Notes: generated from the letters alone by a model not told the origin. Positions 1-9,284 are shown, numbered from the stretch's first letter. The stretch is DNA of 64,000 nt from Streptomyces sp. R41 (GCF_041053055.1 NZ_CP163443.1:4385001-4449000); one strand, 5' to 3'. Numbers and translations are program-made.

Positions 1-142
1 GGGAGAGGTGAGTGGCGGTGCGTTGGTACAGGGCGACGAGTTCGTCGGCCTCGGCTCCGGTGAGGCGGCGCTGGCGGCGCAGCAGGGCGTCGAGCCTGTC
101 CCATTCGGCGCGGTGGGCGGACACGAAGACGTCGAGGTCCAT
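1..142 (-). CDS. SpoIIM-like integral membrane protein, N-terminal fragment (partial)
   Basis: The reverse strand opens at an ATG (complement of 140-142) preceded by GAGGAG at good spacing and runs off the left edge. The 47 visible residues start MDLDVFVSAHRAEWDRLDAL and continue with a charged, helical LLRRQRRLTGAEADELVALY stretch. That N-terminus is typical of the stage II sporulation protein M family in actinobacteria, which lies divergent from an RDD gene as here. No membrane segment is in the visible part. The family call rests on the N-terminus and the neighbour only; a function beyond membrane protein is not supported. Confidence 0.7.
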   Translation of the reverse strand, partial: MDLDVFVSAHRAEWDRLDALLRRQRRLTGAEADELVALYQRTATHLS

Positions 143-261
143 CGGGTTGGCTGCTCCTCGGCTGCTCGTCGTGAGTGTCAGCTTGTCGTACTGCGGCGCG
201 ATGTGCCCTCAGCTTGGCAGACTGGCCGTTCACGGGGCAGGTCAGGGGAAGGACGGCGAGC

Positions 262-1233
262 GTGAGTGAGCTAGTGACGGGCGAGGCGGTGGCGCTGGAA
301 CTGCGCCCCGCGAAGCTGCCGAGCCGAGCGCTGGCCGTGCTGCTCGACCTTGCCGTGGCCGTGGCCGTCTATGTGATCGTGACCATCGGTCTGGTGGCTT
401 CGACGGCCTCCCTGGACGATGCGGCGCAGCTGGCGATCTCGATCGCGAGCTTCGTTCTCGTGCTGGTGGGCGGGCCGATCGCGGTGGAGACGCTCAGCCA
501 CGGCCGCTCGCTCGGGAAGCTGGCGTGCGGGCTGCGGGTGGTGCGGGACGACGGCGGGCCGATTCGGTTCCGGCACGCGCTGGTGCGTGGAGCCGTCGGG
601 GTGGTCGAGATTCTGATGACGTTCGGAATCGTCGCGTGCATCGCCTCGCTGGTGTCGGCGCGGGGACGGCGGCTCGGTGATGTGTTCGCGGGGACGCTCG
701 TCGTACGGGAAAGGATTCCTGTCGGCCGTATGCCCTTCGTACCTCCTCCGCCGCCCTGGCTGGCGGGGCGGTTCTCCGGGCTTGATCTTTCCGCGGTGCC
801 GGACGGGCTGTGGTTGGCCATCCGCCAGTACCTGACACGGATGCACCAGTTGGATCCGCAGGTCGGCGGGGCGATGGCGGAGCGGCTGGCCATGGATCTC
901 GCTGCCCGTACGGGGGCTCCGGCGCCGCAGGGGGTTCCGTCGGCCGCGTATCTGGCGGCGGTGATGCAGGAGCGTCAGGCGCGGGAGGCTCGTCGGGCGT
1001 TCGGGAGCGGGGCGGCCGGGATCACTCAGCCGGGCCCGGGTGGGGTACCGAGCGCGGTCGGACCGGCGGCACAGTCGGCGGGCGCACCTCCCTCCCCCTT
1101 CCCCCACCCGTACCCGTCGGCTCCGTCTGCACCGTCAGCGAATCCCGCAACGGCGCCGCAAGCGCCCCGACCCGCGGTGCCGCAGGCCGACCGCGTCGAT
1201 CGCCCCTCGACCGGCTTCGTGCCGCCCGCGTAA
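262..1233 (+). CDS. RDD family membrane protein
   Basis: A 323-aa protein. I place the start at the GTG at 262 because AGGGGAAGGA lies 8-10 bases upstream; the open frame extends further left without a ribosome site and would overlap the divergent SpoIIM-like gene's leader. The N-terminal half carries an RDD domain: the family motif PSRALAVLLDLAVA holds the Arg and Asp, followed by two or three hydrophobic segments and GRSLGKLACGLRVVRDDGGP. The last 100 residues are Pro/Ala-rich and probably disordered. RDD proteins are multipass membrane proteins of mostly unknown function, sometimes linked to transport or stress. It is divergent from the SpoIIM-like gene, a common pairing. Family confidence is high, role unknown. 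Confidence 0.85.
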   Translation: MSELVTGEAVALELRPAKLPSRALAVLLDLAVAVAVYVIVTIGLVASTASLDDAAQLAISIASFVLVLVGGPIAVETLSHGRSLGKLACGLRVVRDDGGPIRFRHALVRGAVGVVEILMTFGIVACIASLVSARGRRLGDVFAGTLVVRERIPVGRMPFVPPPPPWLAGRFSGLDLSAVPDGLWLAIRQYLTRMHQLDPQVGGAMAERLAMDLAARTGAPAPQGVPSAAYLAAVMQERQAREARRAFGSGAAGITQPGPGGVPSAVGPAAQSAGAPPSPFPHPYPSAPSAPSANPATAPQAPRPAVPQADRVDRPSTGFVPPA

Positions 1234-1327
1234 TCAGCAGCCGTTGCGGCTTCGGACCGGCCGCGAGAGGCGTCGCAGATCGAGCCCGCCAGGACATGGC
1301 CGCCGGATCTACGTCGGGACGTCGTCG

Positions 1328-1942
1328 TCAGCTGAATACCGACGGCGGTGATTCGAGGTGTTCCAGTTCGATGCCGGGTGCCGCTAGCACCACGTCTCCC
1401 GAGATGTGCACGGCGTGCTGCTCCCCCGTGTCCAGCGCTGTGACCTGGTATTCGTCCACGGTCAGCGGGCCGTTGTCAGTGGCGTGTGTTTCTCTCGAGA
1501 TCAAGGCCCAGGACTGGTCGAGGGTGCGCGGGGCCAGGACCGGGTCCGTGAAGGCCACAAGGCGTACGCGGGTCGCGGAGGCGGAGGGGGTGAGGCGAAG
1601 GAGACGGGCGGTGGCGATGAGGAACGCGGGGGATGTGCCGGTGAAGGCGTGGGCGCGGACATTGCCTTCGGTGGCCTGTGTGCCCGTGGGGTCGGTGCGG
1701 ACCCAGGTCACGCCGTCGAGGGCGGCGCCGCGGACCTGCCAGCCCGCGGCGTGCAGTTCGAGACGGATGGGGCGGCCGATGTCGTCGACGGCGAGGTCGA
1801 CGGAACCGGCTTGGTCGCCGGAGGGGGTGGTGAGTTGGGAGACGTAGCGCCAGCCGGAGGGGCCGGGCGCGCAGTGGAAGTGCTCTTCAGAGAGGGGGGT
1901 GTGATCGTGCGGATCATGGAGCGAATAACGGCCGCGGGGCAT
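1328..1942 (-). CDS. conserved hypothetical protein, 204 aa
   Basis: ATG start with GAGGAC about 10 bases upstream. It encodes 204 residues with no signal peptide or membrane segment. The sequence is rich in beta-type alternation (IGRPIRLELHAAGWQVRG, DGVTWVRTDPTGTQATEGNV) and has His-rich patches near the N-terminus (LHDPHDHTPLSEEHFHC). It reads like a soluble beta-sandwich or barrel protein, but I do not recognise a named family. It is convergent with the RDD gene and lies downstream of ahcY on the same strand, separated from it by hairpins at 2013-2027, so it may have its own promoter. The gene is judged real from codon bias, ribosome site and isolation. Confidence 0.7.
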   Translation of the reverse strand: MPRGRYSLHDPHDHTPLSEEHFHCAPGPSGWRYVSQLTTPSGDQAGSVDLAVDDIGRPIRLELHAAGWQVRGAALDGVTWVRTDPTGTQATEGNVRAHAFTGTSPAFLIATARLLRLTPSASATRVRLVAFTDPVLAPRTLDQSWALISRETHATDNGPLTVDEYQVTALDTGEQHAVHISGDVVLAAPGIELEHLESPPSVFS

Positions 1943-2012
1943 GGGCGTTCAGGTCCTCATCGGGGACAGGCCCCCGCCACGGGGGCGAGGGCCTGCTGAC
2001 ATCCGTACGCCG

Positions 2013-2027
2013 AGCGGTGGTACCGCT
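2013..2027 (-). terminator. hairpin after ahcY
   Basis: AGCGGT-GGT-ACCGCT forms a perfect 6-bp stem with a 3-nt loop, and flanking GCCG.../...CGGC can extend it. It sits directly downstream of the ahcY stop on the reverse strand. No U-tract follows, as is usual for Streptomyces terminators. Confidence 0.45.
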
Positions 2028-2041
2028 GCTCGGCCGGGTGC

Positions 2042-3499
2042 TCAGTAGCGGTAGTGGTCCGACTTGTACGGGCCCTCGACCTCGACACCGATGTACGCGG
2101 CCTGCTCGGGGCGGAGCGTCGTGAGCTTCACGCCGAGCGCGTCGAGGTGGAGGCGGGCGACCTTCTCGTCCAGGTGCTTGGGCAGCACGTAGACGTCGGT
2201 CGGGTACTCCTCGGGCTTGGTGAACAGCTCGATCTGGGCCAGCGTCTGGTCCGCGAACGAGTTGGACATCACGAAGGAGGGGTGACCGGTGGCGTTGCCC
2301 AGGTTCAGCAGGCGGCCCTCGGAGAGGACGATGATCACCTTGCCGTCGGGGAACTTCCAGGTGTGGACCTGCGGCTTCACCTCGTCCTTGACGATGCCCG
2401 GGATCTTCGCGAGGCCGGCCATGTCGATCTCGTTGTCGAAGTGACCGATGTTGCCGACGATCGCCTGGTGCTTCATCTTGGCCATGTCCGAGGCCATGAT
2501 GATGTCCTTGTTGCCGGTCGTGGTGACGAAGATGTCGGCCTTGTCGATGACCTCGTCGAGGGTCGTGACCTGGTAGCCGTCCATCGCCGCCTGCAGCGCG
2601 CAGATCGGGTCGATCTCGGTGATGATCACGCGGGCGCCCTGTCCGCGCAGGGACTCCGCGCAGCCCTTGCCCACGTCGCCGTAGCCGCAGACGACGACGG
2701 TCTTGCCGCCGATGAGGGTGTCGGTGGCGCGGTTGATGCCGTCGATCAGGGAGTGGCGGCAGCCGTACTTGTTGTCGAACTTCGACTTGGTGACGGCGTC
2801 GTTCACGTTGATCGCCGGGAACAGCAGGGTGCCGTCGCGGTGCATCTCGTACAGGCGGTGGACGCCGGTGGTGGTCTCCTCGGTCACGCCGCGGATCTCC
2901 GAGGCGAGCTGGGTCCACTTCTGCGAGCCGTCGCTGATGGTGCGCTGCAGGAGTTCGAGGACCACGCGGTGCTCGTCGGACTCGGCGGTGTCGACCGAGG
3001 GGACCTTGCCGTCCTTCTCGTACTCGACGCCCTTGTGGACGAGGAGGGTGGCGTCACCGCCGTCGTCGAGGATCATGTTCGGGCCGCCGGTGGGGCTGTT
3101 CGGCCAGGTCAGAGCCTGTTCCGTGCACCACCAGTACTCCTCCAGGGTCTCGCCCTTCCAGGCGAAGACCGGGATGCCCTGCGGGTTCTCGGGCGTGCCG
3201 TTCGGGCCGACCGCGATGGCGGCGGCGGCGTGGTCCTGGGTGGAGAAGATGTTGCAGGAGGCCCAGCGGACCTCGGCGCCCAGGGCGACCAGGGTCTCGA
3301 TGAGGACGGCGGTCTGCACCGTCATGTGCAGGGAGCCGGTGACGCGGGCGCCCGCGAGGGGCTGTGCCTCGGCGTACTCCTTGCGGATCGACATCAGGCC
3401 GGGCATCTCGTGCTCGGCGAGGGTGATCTCCTTGCGGCCGAAGGCCGCCAGGGAGAGGTCGGCGACCTTGAAGTCCTGTCGGTTGTCGACAGTCGTCAT
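2042..3499 (-). CDS. ahcY: adenosylhomocysteinase
   Basis: S-adenosylhomocysteine hydrolase, 485 aa, cytosolic and NAD-dependent; it splits SAH into homocysteine and adenosine and so relieves product inhibition of methyltransferases. The start is the ATG at 3499 ([20 protein letters not shown]) with GAGGAG upstream; the open frame continues further 5' without a site. Visible family features: the N-terminal substrate region with [13 protein letters not shown], the long insert typical of bacterial enzymes, the NAD-binding Rossmann glycine motif [21 protein letters not shown], and the C-terminal end KSDHYRY that completes the neighbouring subunit's cofactor site. Length is normal. It appears monocistronic. 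In actinobacteria sahH typically lies in this neighbourhood, near manA and whiB. Confidence 0.98.
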   Translation of the reverse strand: MTTVDNRQDFKVADLSLAAFGRKEITLAEHEMPGLMSIRKEYAEAQPLAGARVTGSLHMTVQTAVLIETLVALGAEVRWASCNIFSTQDHAAAAIAVGPNGTPENPQGIPVFAWKGETLEEYWWCTEQALTWPNSPTGGPNMILDDGGDATLLVHKGVEYEKDGKVPSVDTAESDEHRVVLELLQRTISDGSQKWTQLASEIRGVTEETTTGVHRLYEMHRDGTLLFPAINVNDAVTKSKFDNKYGCRHSLIDGINRATDTLIGGKTVVVCGYGDVGKGCAESLRGQGARVIITEIDPICALQAAMDGYQVTTLDEVIDKADIFVTTTGNKDIIMASDMAKMKHQAIVGNIGHFDNEIDMAGLAKIPGIVKDEVKPQVHTWKFPDGKVIIVLSEGRLLNLGNATGHPSFVMSNSFADQTLAQIELFTKPEEYPTDVYVLPKHLDEKVARLHLDALGVKLTTLRPEQAAYIGVEVEGPYKSDHYRY

Positions 3500-3998
3500 T
3501 GCGAGCTGCTCCTCGGGATTGGGGCGAGGTGGATACGGCTGGTCTGCGCGGCGGCTGGCATACGCATGCCCGAGCGAGGCACGAACGTGCCCAGCACGGC
3601 ACAGGAGTGCCTGGTACGCGCAGCGCAGTCCGTCGGAGGCCCTCTCTCCCTCGGCCGGTCCGCGGTGGGACCGCCCGACCGCCATCAGCAGCGACGTCTG
3701 GCTCAGTCACCCAAGCTACACCGGTGGGCCCGGCCCTCCCCAGTCCGCCTCCGGACACCGAGGGGTCCGGTGGCAGGCATCAGGCCGATAACGGAACGTC
3801 CTCGGGATCGATAACGGCCGGTCCTCGGAAGGGCCAACAGGGGCCATCGGACCGGGGCATCCAGGGACGTTCGGAGCTTTTGATCCAGGGCTCGGGTGTT
3901 GCAGGATGCGGGGAGATCGCGGCCATACGAGCGATCTTGCGGGGCGTCCGGGACGGCGTTCCGCGTGACAAAGGCGTCAAAGACGTTAGGAGATCCAC
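3500..3998. promoter_or_regulatory. divergent intergenic region between ahcY and the PTS gene
   Basis: About 500 bases without a convincing gene; the open frames here are shadows. It must hold the promoters of both divergent genes. Visible structure: a 5-bp inverted repeat GGCAT-ACGC-ATGCC at 3557-3570 in the ahcY leader, and an imperfect 19-base direct repeat GATAACGGnnnGTCCTCGG at 3787-3805 and 3810-3828 (23-base spacing) in front of the PTS gene, a plausible repressor or activator site. AGGAGA at 3988-3993 serves the PTS gene. I could not assign -35/-10 boxes with confidence. Confidence 0.5.
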
Positions 3999-6031
3999 GT
4001 GACCAGTCCGGCCGGCCCTCCCCCCACGGGCAACGGCGGCGGCGAGCAGAAGCGGTTGAAGCTGCTCGCGGTGACCGCATGCCCGACCGGCATCGCCCAC
4101 ACGTACATGGCGGCCGAGAAGCTCGCGCAGGCCGCGGAGCGCCTCGGTATCGAGATGAAGGTGGAGACCCAGGGATCCATCGGGTCCGAGAACGTACTGG
4201 ATGACAACGATGTCAAAGCTGCGGACGGCGTCATCGTCGCTGCGACAAGGACGTGGACCTGAGCCGGTTCGCGGGGAAGCGCGTCATCACTGTCGGGGTC
4301 GCCGAGGGGATTCACCATCCGGAGCGGCTGATCGAGCGGGTGCGGTCGGCGCCCGTGCACACGGCGGTCGGTGCCGCCGAGACGGCGAGCGGCGGCGGCA
4401 AGGAGCGGAGCCTCGCGTACAAGGCGCTGATGAACGGGGTCAGTTACATGATCCCGTTCGTCGTGGTCGGCGGGCTGCTGATCGCGATATCCCTCTCGCT
4501 GGGCGGGCACACGGACCCGTCCGGCGGTCTTGTCATCCCGAAGGACTCCTTCTGGATGGACGTCAACAACATCGGTGTCATCGGCTTCACGCTGATGGTG
4601 CCGATCCTGTCCGGCTACATCGCGTACGCGATCGGGGACCGGCCGGCGCTGGTTCCCGGCATGATCGGCGGCTGGATCGCCAACACCGGCTCGCTCTACG
4701 ACTCCAAGGCGGGCGCGGGCTTCATCGGGGCGATCGTGACCGGGTTCCTGGCCGGATATCTGGTGCTGTGGATCAAGAAGGTCCGGGTCCCGAAGTTCGT
4801 GCAGCCGATCATGCCGATCATCGTGATCCCGATCGTGGCGACGACGGCGCTCAGCCTGTTCTTCATCTACGTCATCGGCAAACCCATCTCCTGGGTCTTC
4901 GAGCATCTGACCAGCTGGCTGAGCGGGATGACGGGGACGAGCGCGGTGCTGCTCGGCGCGATTCTCGGCCTCATGATCGCGTTCGACATGGGCGGGCCGG
5001 TCAACAAGACGGCCTTCCTCTTCGGAGCCGGACTCATCGCGACCGGCAATCAGACCGTCATGGGCATGTGCGCGGCCGCGATTCCCGTCATGCCGCTCGG
5101 GCAGGGCCTGGCCACGCTGCTCCGGAAGCGGCTCTACACCGAGCAGGAGCGCGAGACCGGGCTGGCCTCGCTGTTCATGGGCTGCTTCGGCATCTCCGAG
5201 GGCGCGATTCCGTTCGCGGCCGCGCGGCCCGCGCAGGTCATCCCCGCGAACATGCTCGGCGGCGCGGTCGCCGGTGCGATCGCCGGGCTCGCGGGGGTCA
5301 AGGACGCGGTCCCGCACGGCGGGCCGATCGTGGCGGTGCTGGGTGCCGTGGGCGGCGTACCGATGTTCTTCGTCGCCGTGCTCCTCGGCACGGCGGTGAC
5401 GGCGCTGACGACCGTCACCCTGGTCGACCTCAGTGAGCGCAAGCGGCGCGGGGAGGCGCTGGTGCCCACGCCTCGGCTCGCGCCCGAGCCGGCGCTCGCG
5501 CTCTCCGGTGTGGGCGCCGCCACCGCCACCGCCGTACGGACGACGCCCGGCAGCACTTCCACCGGCGCCGACCCCGAAGTCCTCTCCGGCTACCTCACCG
5601 AGCGGACCGTCAAGGTGCAGCTCGAATCGCGGGACAAGGAGTCCGCGATTCGGGAGATGGCCGGGCTGCTGGCCTCCACCGGGAAGGTCGCCGATGTGGA
5701 GGAGTTGGTGCGGACGGCCTTGCGGCGGGAGGAGCAGGGGACGACGGGGCTCGGGGAAGAGATCGCGATTCCGCATGCCAAGACGGATGCGGTGACCGCG
5801 CCGGTCCTCGGGTTCGCACGGTCCGCCGAGGGCATCGAGTGGGGTGCGCTCGACGGGACCAAGGCCAAGCTGGTCTTCATGATCTCCGTACCGGAGGCGG
5901 CCGCGGGCGACGAACATCTGCGGATTCTGGCGCTGTTGTCGCGCAAGTTGATGGATCCCGGGTTCCGGGAGCGGCTGACGGCGGCGGAGGACGAGCGCAC
6001 GATCCTCGGCGTGCTGGGCGAGATCCGGTAG
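3999..6031 (+). pseudogene. fruA: fructose-type PTS permease EIIB-EIIC-EIIA, interrupted by a one-base frameshift
   Basis: Phosphotransferase-system sugar permease that imports and phosphorylates fructose-type sugars. It starts at GTG 3999 after AGGAGA. EIIB comes first, with its phosphocysteine in [17 protein letters not shown]; the multi-span EIIC follows (about 4430-5440, NGVSYMIPFVVVGGLLIAI); EIIA is at the C-terminus with the active histidine in EIAIPHAKTDAV. The frame breaks at 4243/4244: the first frame ends in [15 protein letters not shown] at 4262, while the family needs [14 protein letters not shown]. Adding one base after GCTGC restores GCC GAC AAG GAC and joins the downstream frame that resumes at 4253. 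Either the gene is inactivated or the base was lost in sequencing. No 1-phosphofructokinase or fruR gene is adjacent, and the B-C-A domain order with EIIA last should be noted. The fructose specificity is inferred from family. Confidence 0.85.
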
Positions 6032-6043
6032 CCGTACCGGCCC

Positions 6044-6080
6044 CGGCGGGTCCCGTAGCCGGAAGGCTCGGGGCCCGCCG
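6044..6080 (+). terminator. terminator after the PTS gene
   Basis: CGGCGGGTCCCG pairs with CGGGGCCCGCCG (12 bp, one G-T) around a 13-base loop, 13 bases past the stop codon of the PTS frame. Confidence 0.6.
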
Positions 6081-6146
6081 TCGTACGTTCACAGCGAACC
6101 GCTAGCCTCTGCGCGCGCGGGAGTGCCGTGCGGGGAGGGGACAGGG

Positions 6147-6830
6147 ATGCGCAGGGGGCGAGGGCTCGCGGTCACGGCGTGGGTGCTGGGGCCGTTGGGA
6201 CTGGTGATGCTGATCGGGTCCTTCATATACGCGCGGGGTGCGTATACGACGGCCGTGGTGCGGAGCGAGAGCATGACGCCCACGTACACCGTCGGTGAGC
6301 GGCTGGTCTTCGAGCGCGTGGGCGGGGACGAGGTGCGGCGCGGTGACGTGGTGCTGTACTCGGCGCCGGAGCGGTACGGACCGGGGGTCAGTGTCATTCA
6401 GCGCGTCATCGGGGTCGGTGGCGACCGCGTGGCCTGCTGCGGGGGCCAGGGGGCGGACCAGCGGATCACCCTCAACGGGAAGCCGCTCGACGAGCCGTAT
6501 GTGCAGGACGGCATAGTCGACGAAACGCAGAGGCCGTACGACCCGTACGACGTCAAGGTGCCTGAAGGGCGGCTGTTCCTGCTCGGCGATCACCGCCTGA
6601 ACGCAAGGGACTCCCGTTACTTCCGCGACGACCACGGCGGGACCGTGCCCGTCGGCGCGGTGCAGGGACGGCTGACCGACGAGCGCACGGTGCCCATCGC
6701 GCTCGCGGTGACCGGGATGCTCGGGGTGCCCGTCGCGCTGGCCGGGGCCGGCTTCGGGATCGCCGCCTTGGTCGTACGGCGGCGGAGTCGGGCGGTGCCG
6801 CCGATGCCGCCGTGGGCCGTGCAGGTCTGA
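6147..6830 (+). CDS. signal peptidase I family protein with Gln in place of the catalytic Lys
   Basis: 227 aa. The ATG at 6147 has GGGGAGGGG 6-7 bases upstream; an upstream GTG at 6123 has no site. There is one N-terminal membrane anchor (about 10-28), an S26 peptidase domain outside, and a second hydrophobic segment near the C-terminus (about 183-208) followed by RRRSR. The nucleophile box SESMTP is intact (Ser42) and RRGDVV and GDHRLNARDSR are present. However, the position that carries the general-base Lys in bacterial enzymes (KRVIGxxGD) reads VIQRVIGVGGD, so residue 85 is Gln (CAG). ER/SipW-type enzymes use His here. The protein may be inactive, use another base, or have a non-proteolytic role. 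It follows the broken PTS gene on the same strand but is separated from it by a hairpin. Confidence 0.8.
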   Translation: MRRGRGLAVTAWVLGPLGLVMLIGSFIYARGAYTTAVVRSESMTPTYTVGERLVFERVGGDEVRRGDVVLYSAPERYGPGVSVIQRVIGVGGDRVACCGGQGADQRITLNGKPLDEPYVQDGIVDETQRPYDPYDVKVPEGRLFLLGDHRLNARDSRYFRDDHGGTVPVGAVQGRLTDERTVPIALAVTGMLGVPVALAGAGFGIAALVVRRRSRAVPPMPPWAVQV

Positions 6831-6856
6831 CGGACGTCATACGGCTCATACGGCCG

Positions 6857-6886
6857 GGGCCCGCCTGGACAACTCCAGGCGGGCCC
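6857..6886. terminator. bidirectional terminator
   Basis: GGGCCCGCCTGGA-CAAC-TCCAGGCGGGCCC is a perfect 13-bp hairpin with a 4-base loop, placed between the convergent signal peptidase and cation-efflux genes, so it can serve both strands. Confidence 0.85.
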
Positions 6887-6914
6887 AGCCACGTACAAGA
6901 AGTACAGGCAGAAA

Positions 6915-7886
6915 TCAGTGCGACTGTGCCGGTCCCCCGGGCGTCGCCTCGCGGTCCGGGCCCTTGGCGGCCTCCGCCTCGCTGTAGATGTCCGGCTCCA
7001 GGTAGATCACACGGGCGATCGGGACGGCGGTGCGGATGCGGGACTCGGCGGCGTCGATCGCGGAGGCGACCTCGGCGGCCGTGTCGTCGTGCTGGACGGC
7101 GATCTTCGCGGCGATCAGGAGCTCCTCCGGGCCGAGGTGGAGGGTGCGCATGTGGATGATGCCGGTGACGGTGTCGCCGTCGACGATGGCGTCCTCGATC
7201 TCCTTGATCACCTCGACGCCCGCGGCCTCGCCCAGGAGAAGGGACTTGGTCTCGGCCGCCAGGACCAGCGCGATCAGGATGAGCAGGACACCGATGCAGA
7301 CCGTGCCGATGCCGTCCCAGACACCGTCGCCGGTGAGCAGGGCCAGACCGACGCCGCCGAGCGCGAGGACCAGACCGATGAGCGCGCCGAAGTCCTCCAG
7401 GAGGACGACCGGCAGTTCGGGGGCCTTGGCACGGCGGATGAACTGCGACCAGGAGTGCGTGCCGCGCAGCTCGTTGGACTCCTTGATGGCCGTGCGGAAG
7501 GAGAAGCTCTCCGCGATGATCGCGAACACCAGGACGCCCACCGGCCAGTACCAGTGCTCGATCTCGTGCGGGTGCTTGATCTTCTCGTAGCCCTCGTAGA
7601 CGGCGAACATGCCACCGACCGAGAAGAGGACGATCGAGACGAGGAAGGCGTAGATGTAGCGCTCGCGGCCATAGCCGAAGGGGTGCTGCGGGGTCGCCTC
7701 GCGCTGGGCCTTCTTGCCGCCGATCAGGAGCAGGGCCTGATTGCCGGAGTCGGCGAGCGAGTGGACGCCCTCGGCGAGCATCGAGGACGAGCCGCTGAAG
7801 GCGAACGCCACGAACTTCGATACCGCGATCGCGAGGTTGGCGCCGAGTGCCGCCACGATCGCCTTGGTGCCGCCTGACGCGCTCAT
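6915..7886 (-). CDS. cation diffusion facilitator family transporter
   Basis: 323 aa from the ATG at 7886 (MSASGGTKAIVAALGANLAI); the frame stays open 30 codons further but that extension is a very basic RRKGLAKARRRTEAKAKG stretch with no ribosome site. AAGGGA lies 12 bases before 7886. The protein has the CDF layout: about five to six membrane helices, the first containing SKFVAFAFSGSSSMLAEGVHSLADSGNQALLLIG, whose His-Ser-x-x-Asp motif forms part of the metal site, then a second HSW.. region and a cytoplasmic C-terminal domain (LHLGPEELLIAAKIAVQHD). CDF proteins export Zn, Co, Fe or Mn by proton antiport; the metal cannot be told here. It directly follows manA on the same strand, with no obvious functional link. 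Confidence 0.9.
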   Translation of the reverse strand: MSASGGTKAIVAALGANLAIAVSKFVAFAFSGSSSMLAEGVHSLADSGNQALLLIGGKKAQREATPQHPFGYGRERYIYAFLVSIVLFSVGGMFAVYEGYEKIKHPHEIEHWYWPVGVLVFAIIAESFSFRTAIKESNELRGTHSWSQFIRRAKAPELPVVLLEDFGALIGLVLALGGVGLALLTGDGVWDGIGTVCIGVLLILIALVLAAETKSLLLGEAAGVEVIKEIEDAIVDGDTVTGIIHMRTLHLGPEELLIAAKIAVQHDDTAAEVASAIDAAESRIRTAVPIARVIYLEPDIYSEAEAAKGPDREATPGGPAQSH

Positions 7887-8008
7887 GTGTCCGGGGTGTC
7901 CCTTCGCCTTCGCCTCTGTCCGTCGCCGGGCCTTTGCCAGCCCTTTGCGACGGGCCATTCTTGCAGCCCGGTCCAACAGCGGCGCCTCAGGCCACCACAG
8001 TTACCTCA

Positions 8009-9160
8009 TCAGGCCACCACTGTCGCGCGGAAGATCGTGCCGTTCCCGGACACTTCGGCCTTTTCGCCGGCCGGTACGAAGACCGACTGGCCGGGAGCCA
8101 GCGTGATGGCGTCCGCGCGCACCGAACCCGCCGTGCAAAGGAGGATCTGCGGGGTCTCACGGGTGAGGTCCCGCGGGGCGGCGCCCTCGGCCAGGACATG
8201 GCGGGAGAGGCGGAACTCGTCGATGGGGGTCTCGTAGACCTCCTCGCCGTCCGGGGACGCCTCCGGGCGCAGGACGCCGGGGTCGCTCGCCTCGAAGCGG
8301 ACGATGCGCAGGAGTTCGGGGACGTCGACGTGCTTGGGGGTCAGGCCACAGCGCAGGACGTTGTCGCTGTTGGCCATGATCTCGACGCCCAGGCCGTTCA
8401 AGTACGCGTGCGGGACGCCCGCGCCGAGGAACAGGGCCTCGCCGGGCTGCAGTTGGACGTAGTTGAGCAGCATGGCGGCGATGACGCCGGGGTCGCCCGG
8501 GTAGTGGTGGGCGATGTCTGCGTACGGGGCGTATGCGCCGCCGAGGCGGGCACAGGCGGCCGCGGCCTCGGTGACCGTGCGTGCCATGTCCTCGGGGTCC
8601 GCGCTCAGCACGGCCGTCAGGACCTCGCGCAGCGCCGCGTCCTCCGGGTGGGCGTGCAGCAGGTCGACGTACGGCTTGAGGGAGTCGACATCGAGGCCCG
8701 CGAGGAGCTCGGCGGCCTCGTCGGGGGTGCGGAAGCCGCACAGGCCGTCGAACTCCGTGAGCGCGCAGATCAGTTCGGGCTTGTGGTTGGCGTCCTTGTA
8801 GTTGCGGTGCGGGGCGTCGATCGGGACTCCGCGGCGCTCCTCGTCCTCGTAACCCTCCCTGGCCTGCTCCAGGTCGGGGTGTACCTGGAGGGAGAGGGGG
8901 GCGCCTGCGGCGAGGATCTTCAGCAGGAACGGGAGGCGGGGGCCGAACTTGGCGACGGCCGCACGGCCGAGTTCCTGCTCGGGGTCCTCGTCGATGACCT
9001 CGTTGAGCGGACCGCGCTCGGTGCGCGAGGGTGCGCCCGGGTGGGCGCCCATCCACATCTCCGCCTGCGGCTCACCGCTCGGCTCCACGCCGAGCAGCTG
9101 CGGGATGGCGGTCGTCGAACCCCAGGCATAGGGGCGGATGGTGTTGTCGAGGCGGTCCAT
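8009..9160 (-). CDS. manA: mannose-6-phosphate isomerase, class I
   Basis: 383 aa, cytosolic Zn enzyme that interconverts fructose-6-phosphate and mannose-6-phosphate, the entry to GDP-mannose. It starts MDRLDNTIRPYAWGSTTAI with AAGGAA upstream. Type I motifs are seen: PQAEMWMGAHPGAPS near the N-terminus, the Zn-binding LQVHPD, NHKPELICAL, and the C-terminal active-site block FLGAGVPHAYLNGLGVEIMANSDNVLRCGLTPKHVDVPELL. Length is usual. It is the last gene of a same-strand run phosphomannomutase - Trm112-like - SIS protein - manA, all for hexose phosphates or conserved beside them. Confidence 0.97.
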   Translation of the reverse strand: MDRLDNTIRPYAWGSTTAIPQLLGVEPSGEPQAEMWMGAHPGAPSRTERGPLNEVIDEDPEQELGRAAVAKFGPRLPFLLKILAAGAPLSLQVHPDLEQAREGYEDEERRGVPIDAPHRNYKDANHKPELICALTEFDGLCGFRTPDEAAELLAGLDVDSLKPYVDLLHAHPEDAALREVLTAVLSADPEDMARTVTEAAAACARLGGAYAPYADIAHHYPGDPGVIAAMLLNYVQLQPGEALFLGAGVPHAYLNGLGVEIMANSDNVLRCGLTPKHVDVPELLRIVRFEASDPGVLRPEASPDGEEVYETPIDEFRLSRHVLAEGAAPRDLTRETPQILLCTAGSVRADAITLAPGQSVFVPAGEKAEVSGNGTIFRATVVA

Positions 9161-9284
9161 ACGAATCTCTGCGGTTCCTTCTGGGTACGACGCGGGCGAC
9201 GCGGGTCCTGCCTCCGTGGACGAAGGTCACGGAGGCGCTTGTCGGCGTATCTCGCGTACGAAGGTCAGGGTGTCGGAGTCAAGA

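Noticed and set aside
3500..3560. SAH riboswitch in front of ahcY
   Set aside because: CCCGAGGAGCAGCTCGC in the leader resembles part of the riboswitch core, but it is simply the ribosome site, and the pairing stems and the GCUGCAACGG-type element are not found.
2054..3814. 586-residue open frame opposite ahcY
   Set aside because: It is a high-GC shadow with Val/Leu/Gly/Asp-biased composition; ahcY is clearly the real gene. The same applies to the long frames opposite manB, the glycosyltransferase, the LCP genes, the purK region and the transporter.
4230..4262. Programmed frameshift in the PTS gene
   Set aside because: No slippery sequence or stimulatory structure is evident, and PTS permeases are not known to use frameshifting; mutation or sequence error is more likely.
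3986..5917. 643-residue reverse frame opposite the PTS gene
   Set aside because: Composition is Arg/His/Asp/Pro-rich without any domain; the forward strand carries PTS domains.
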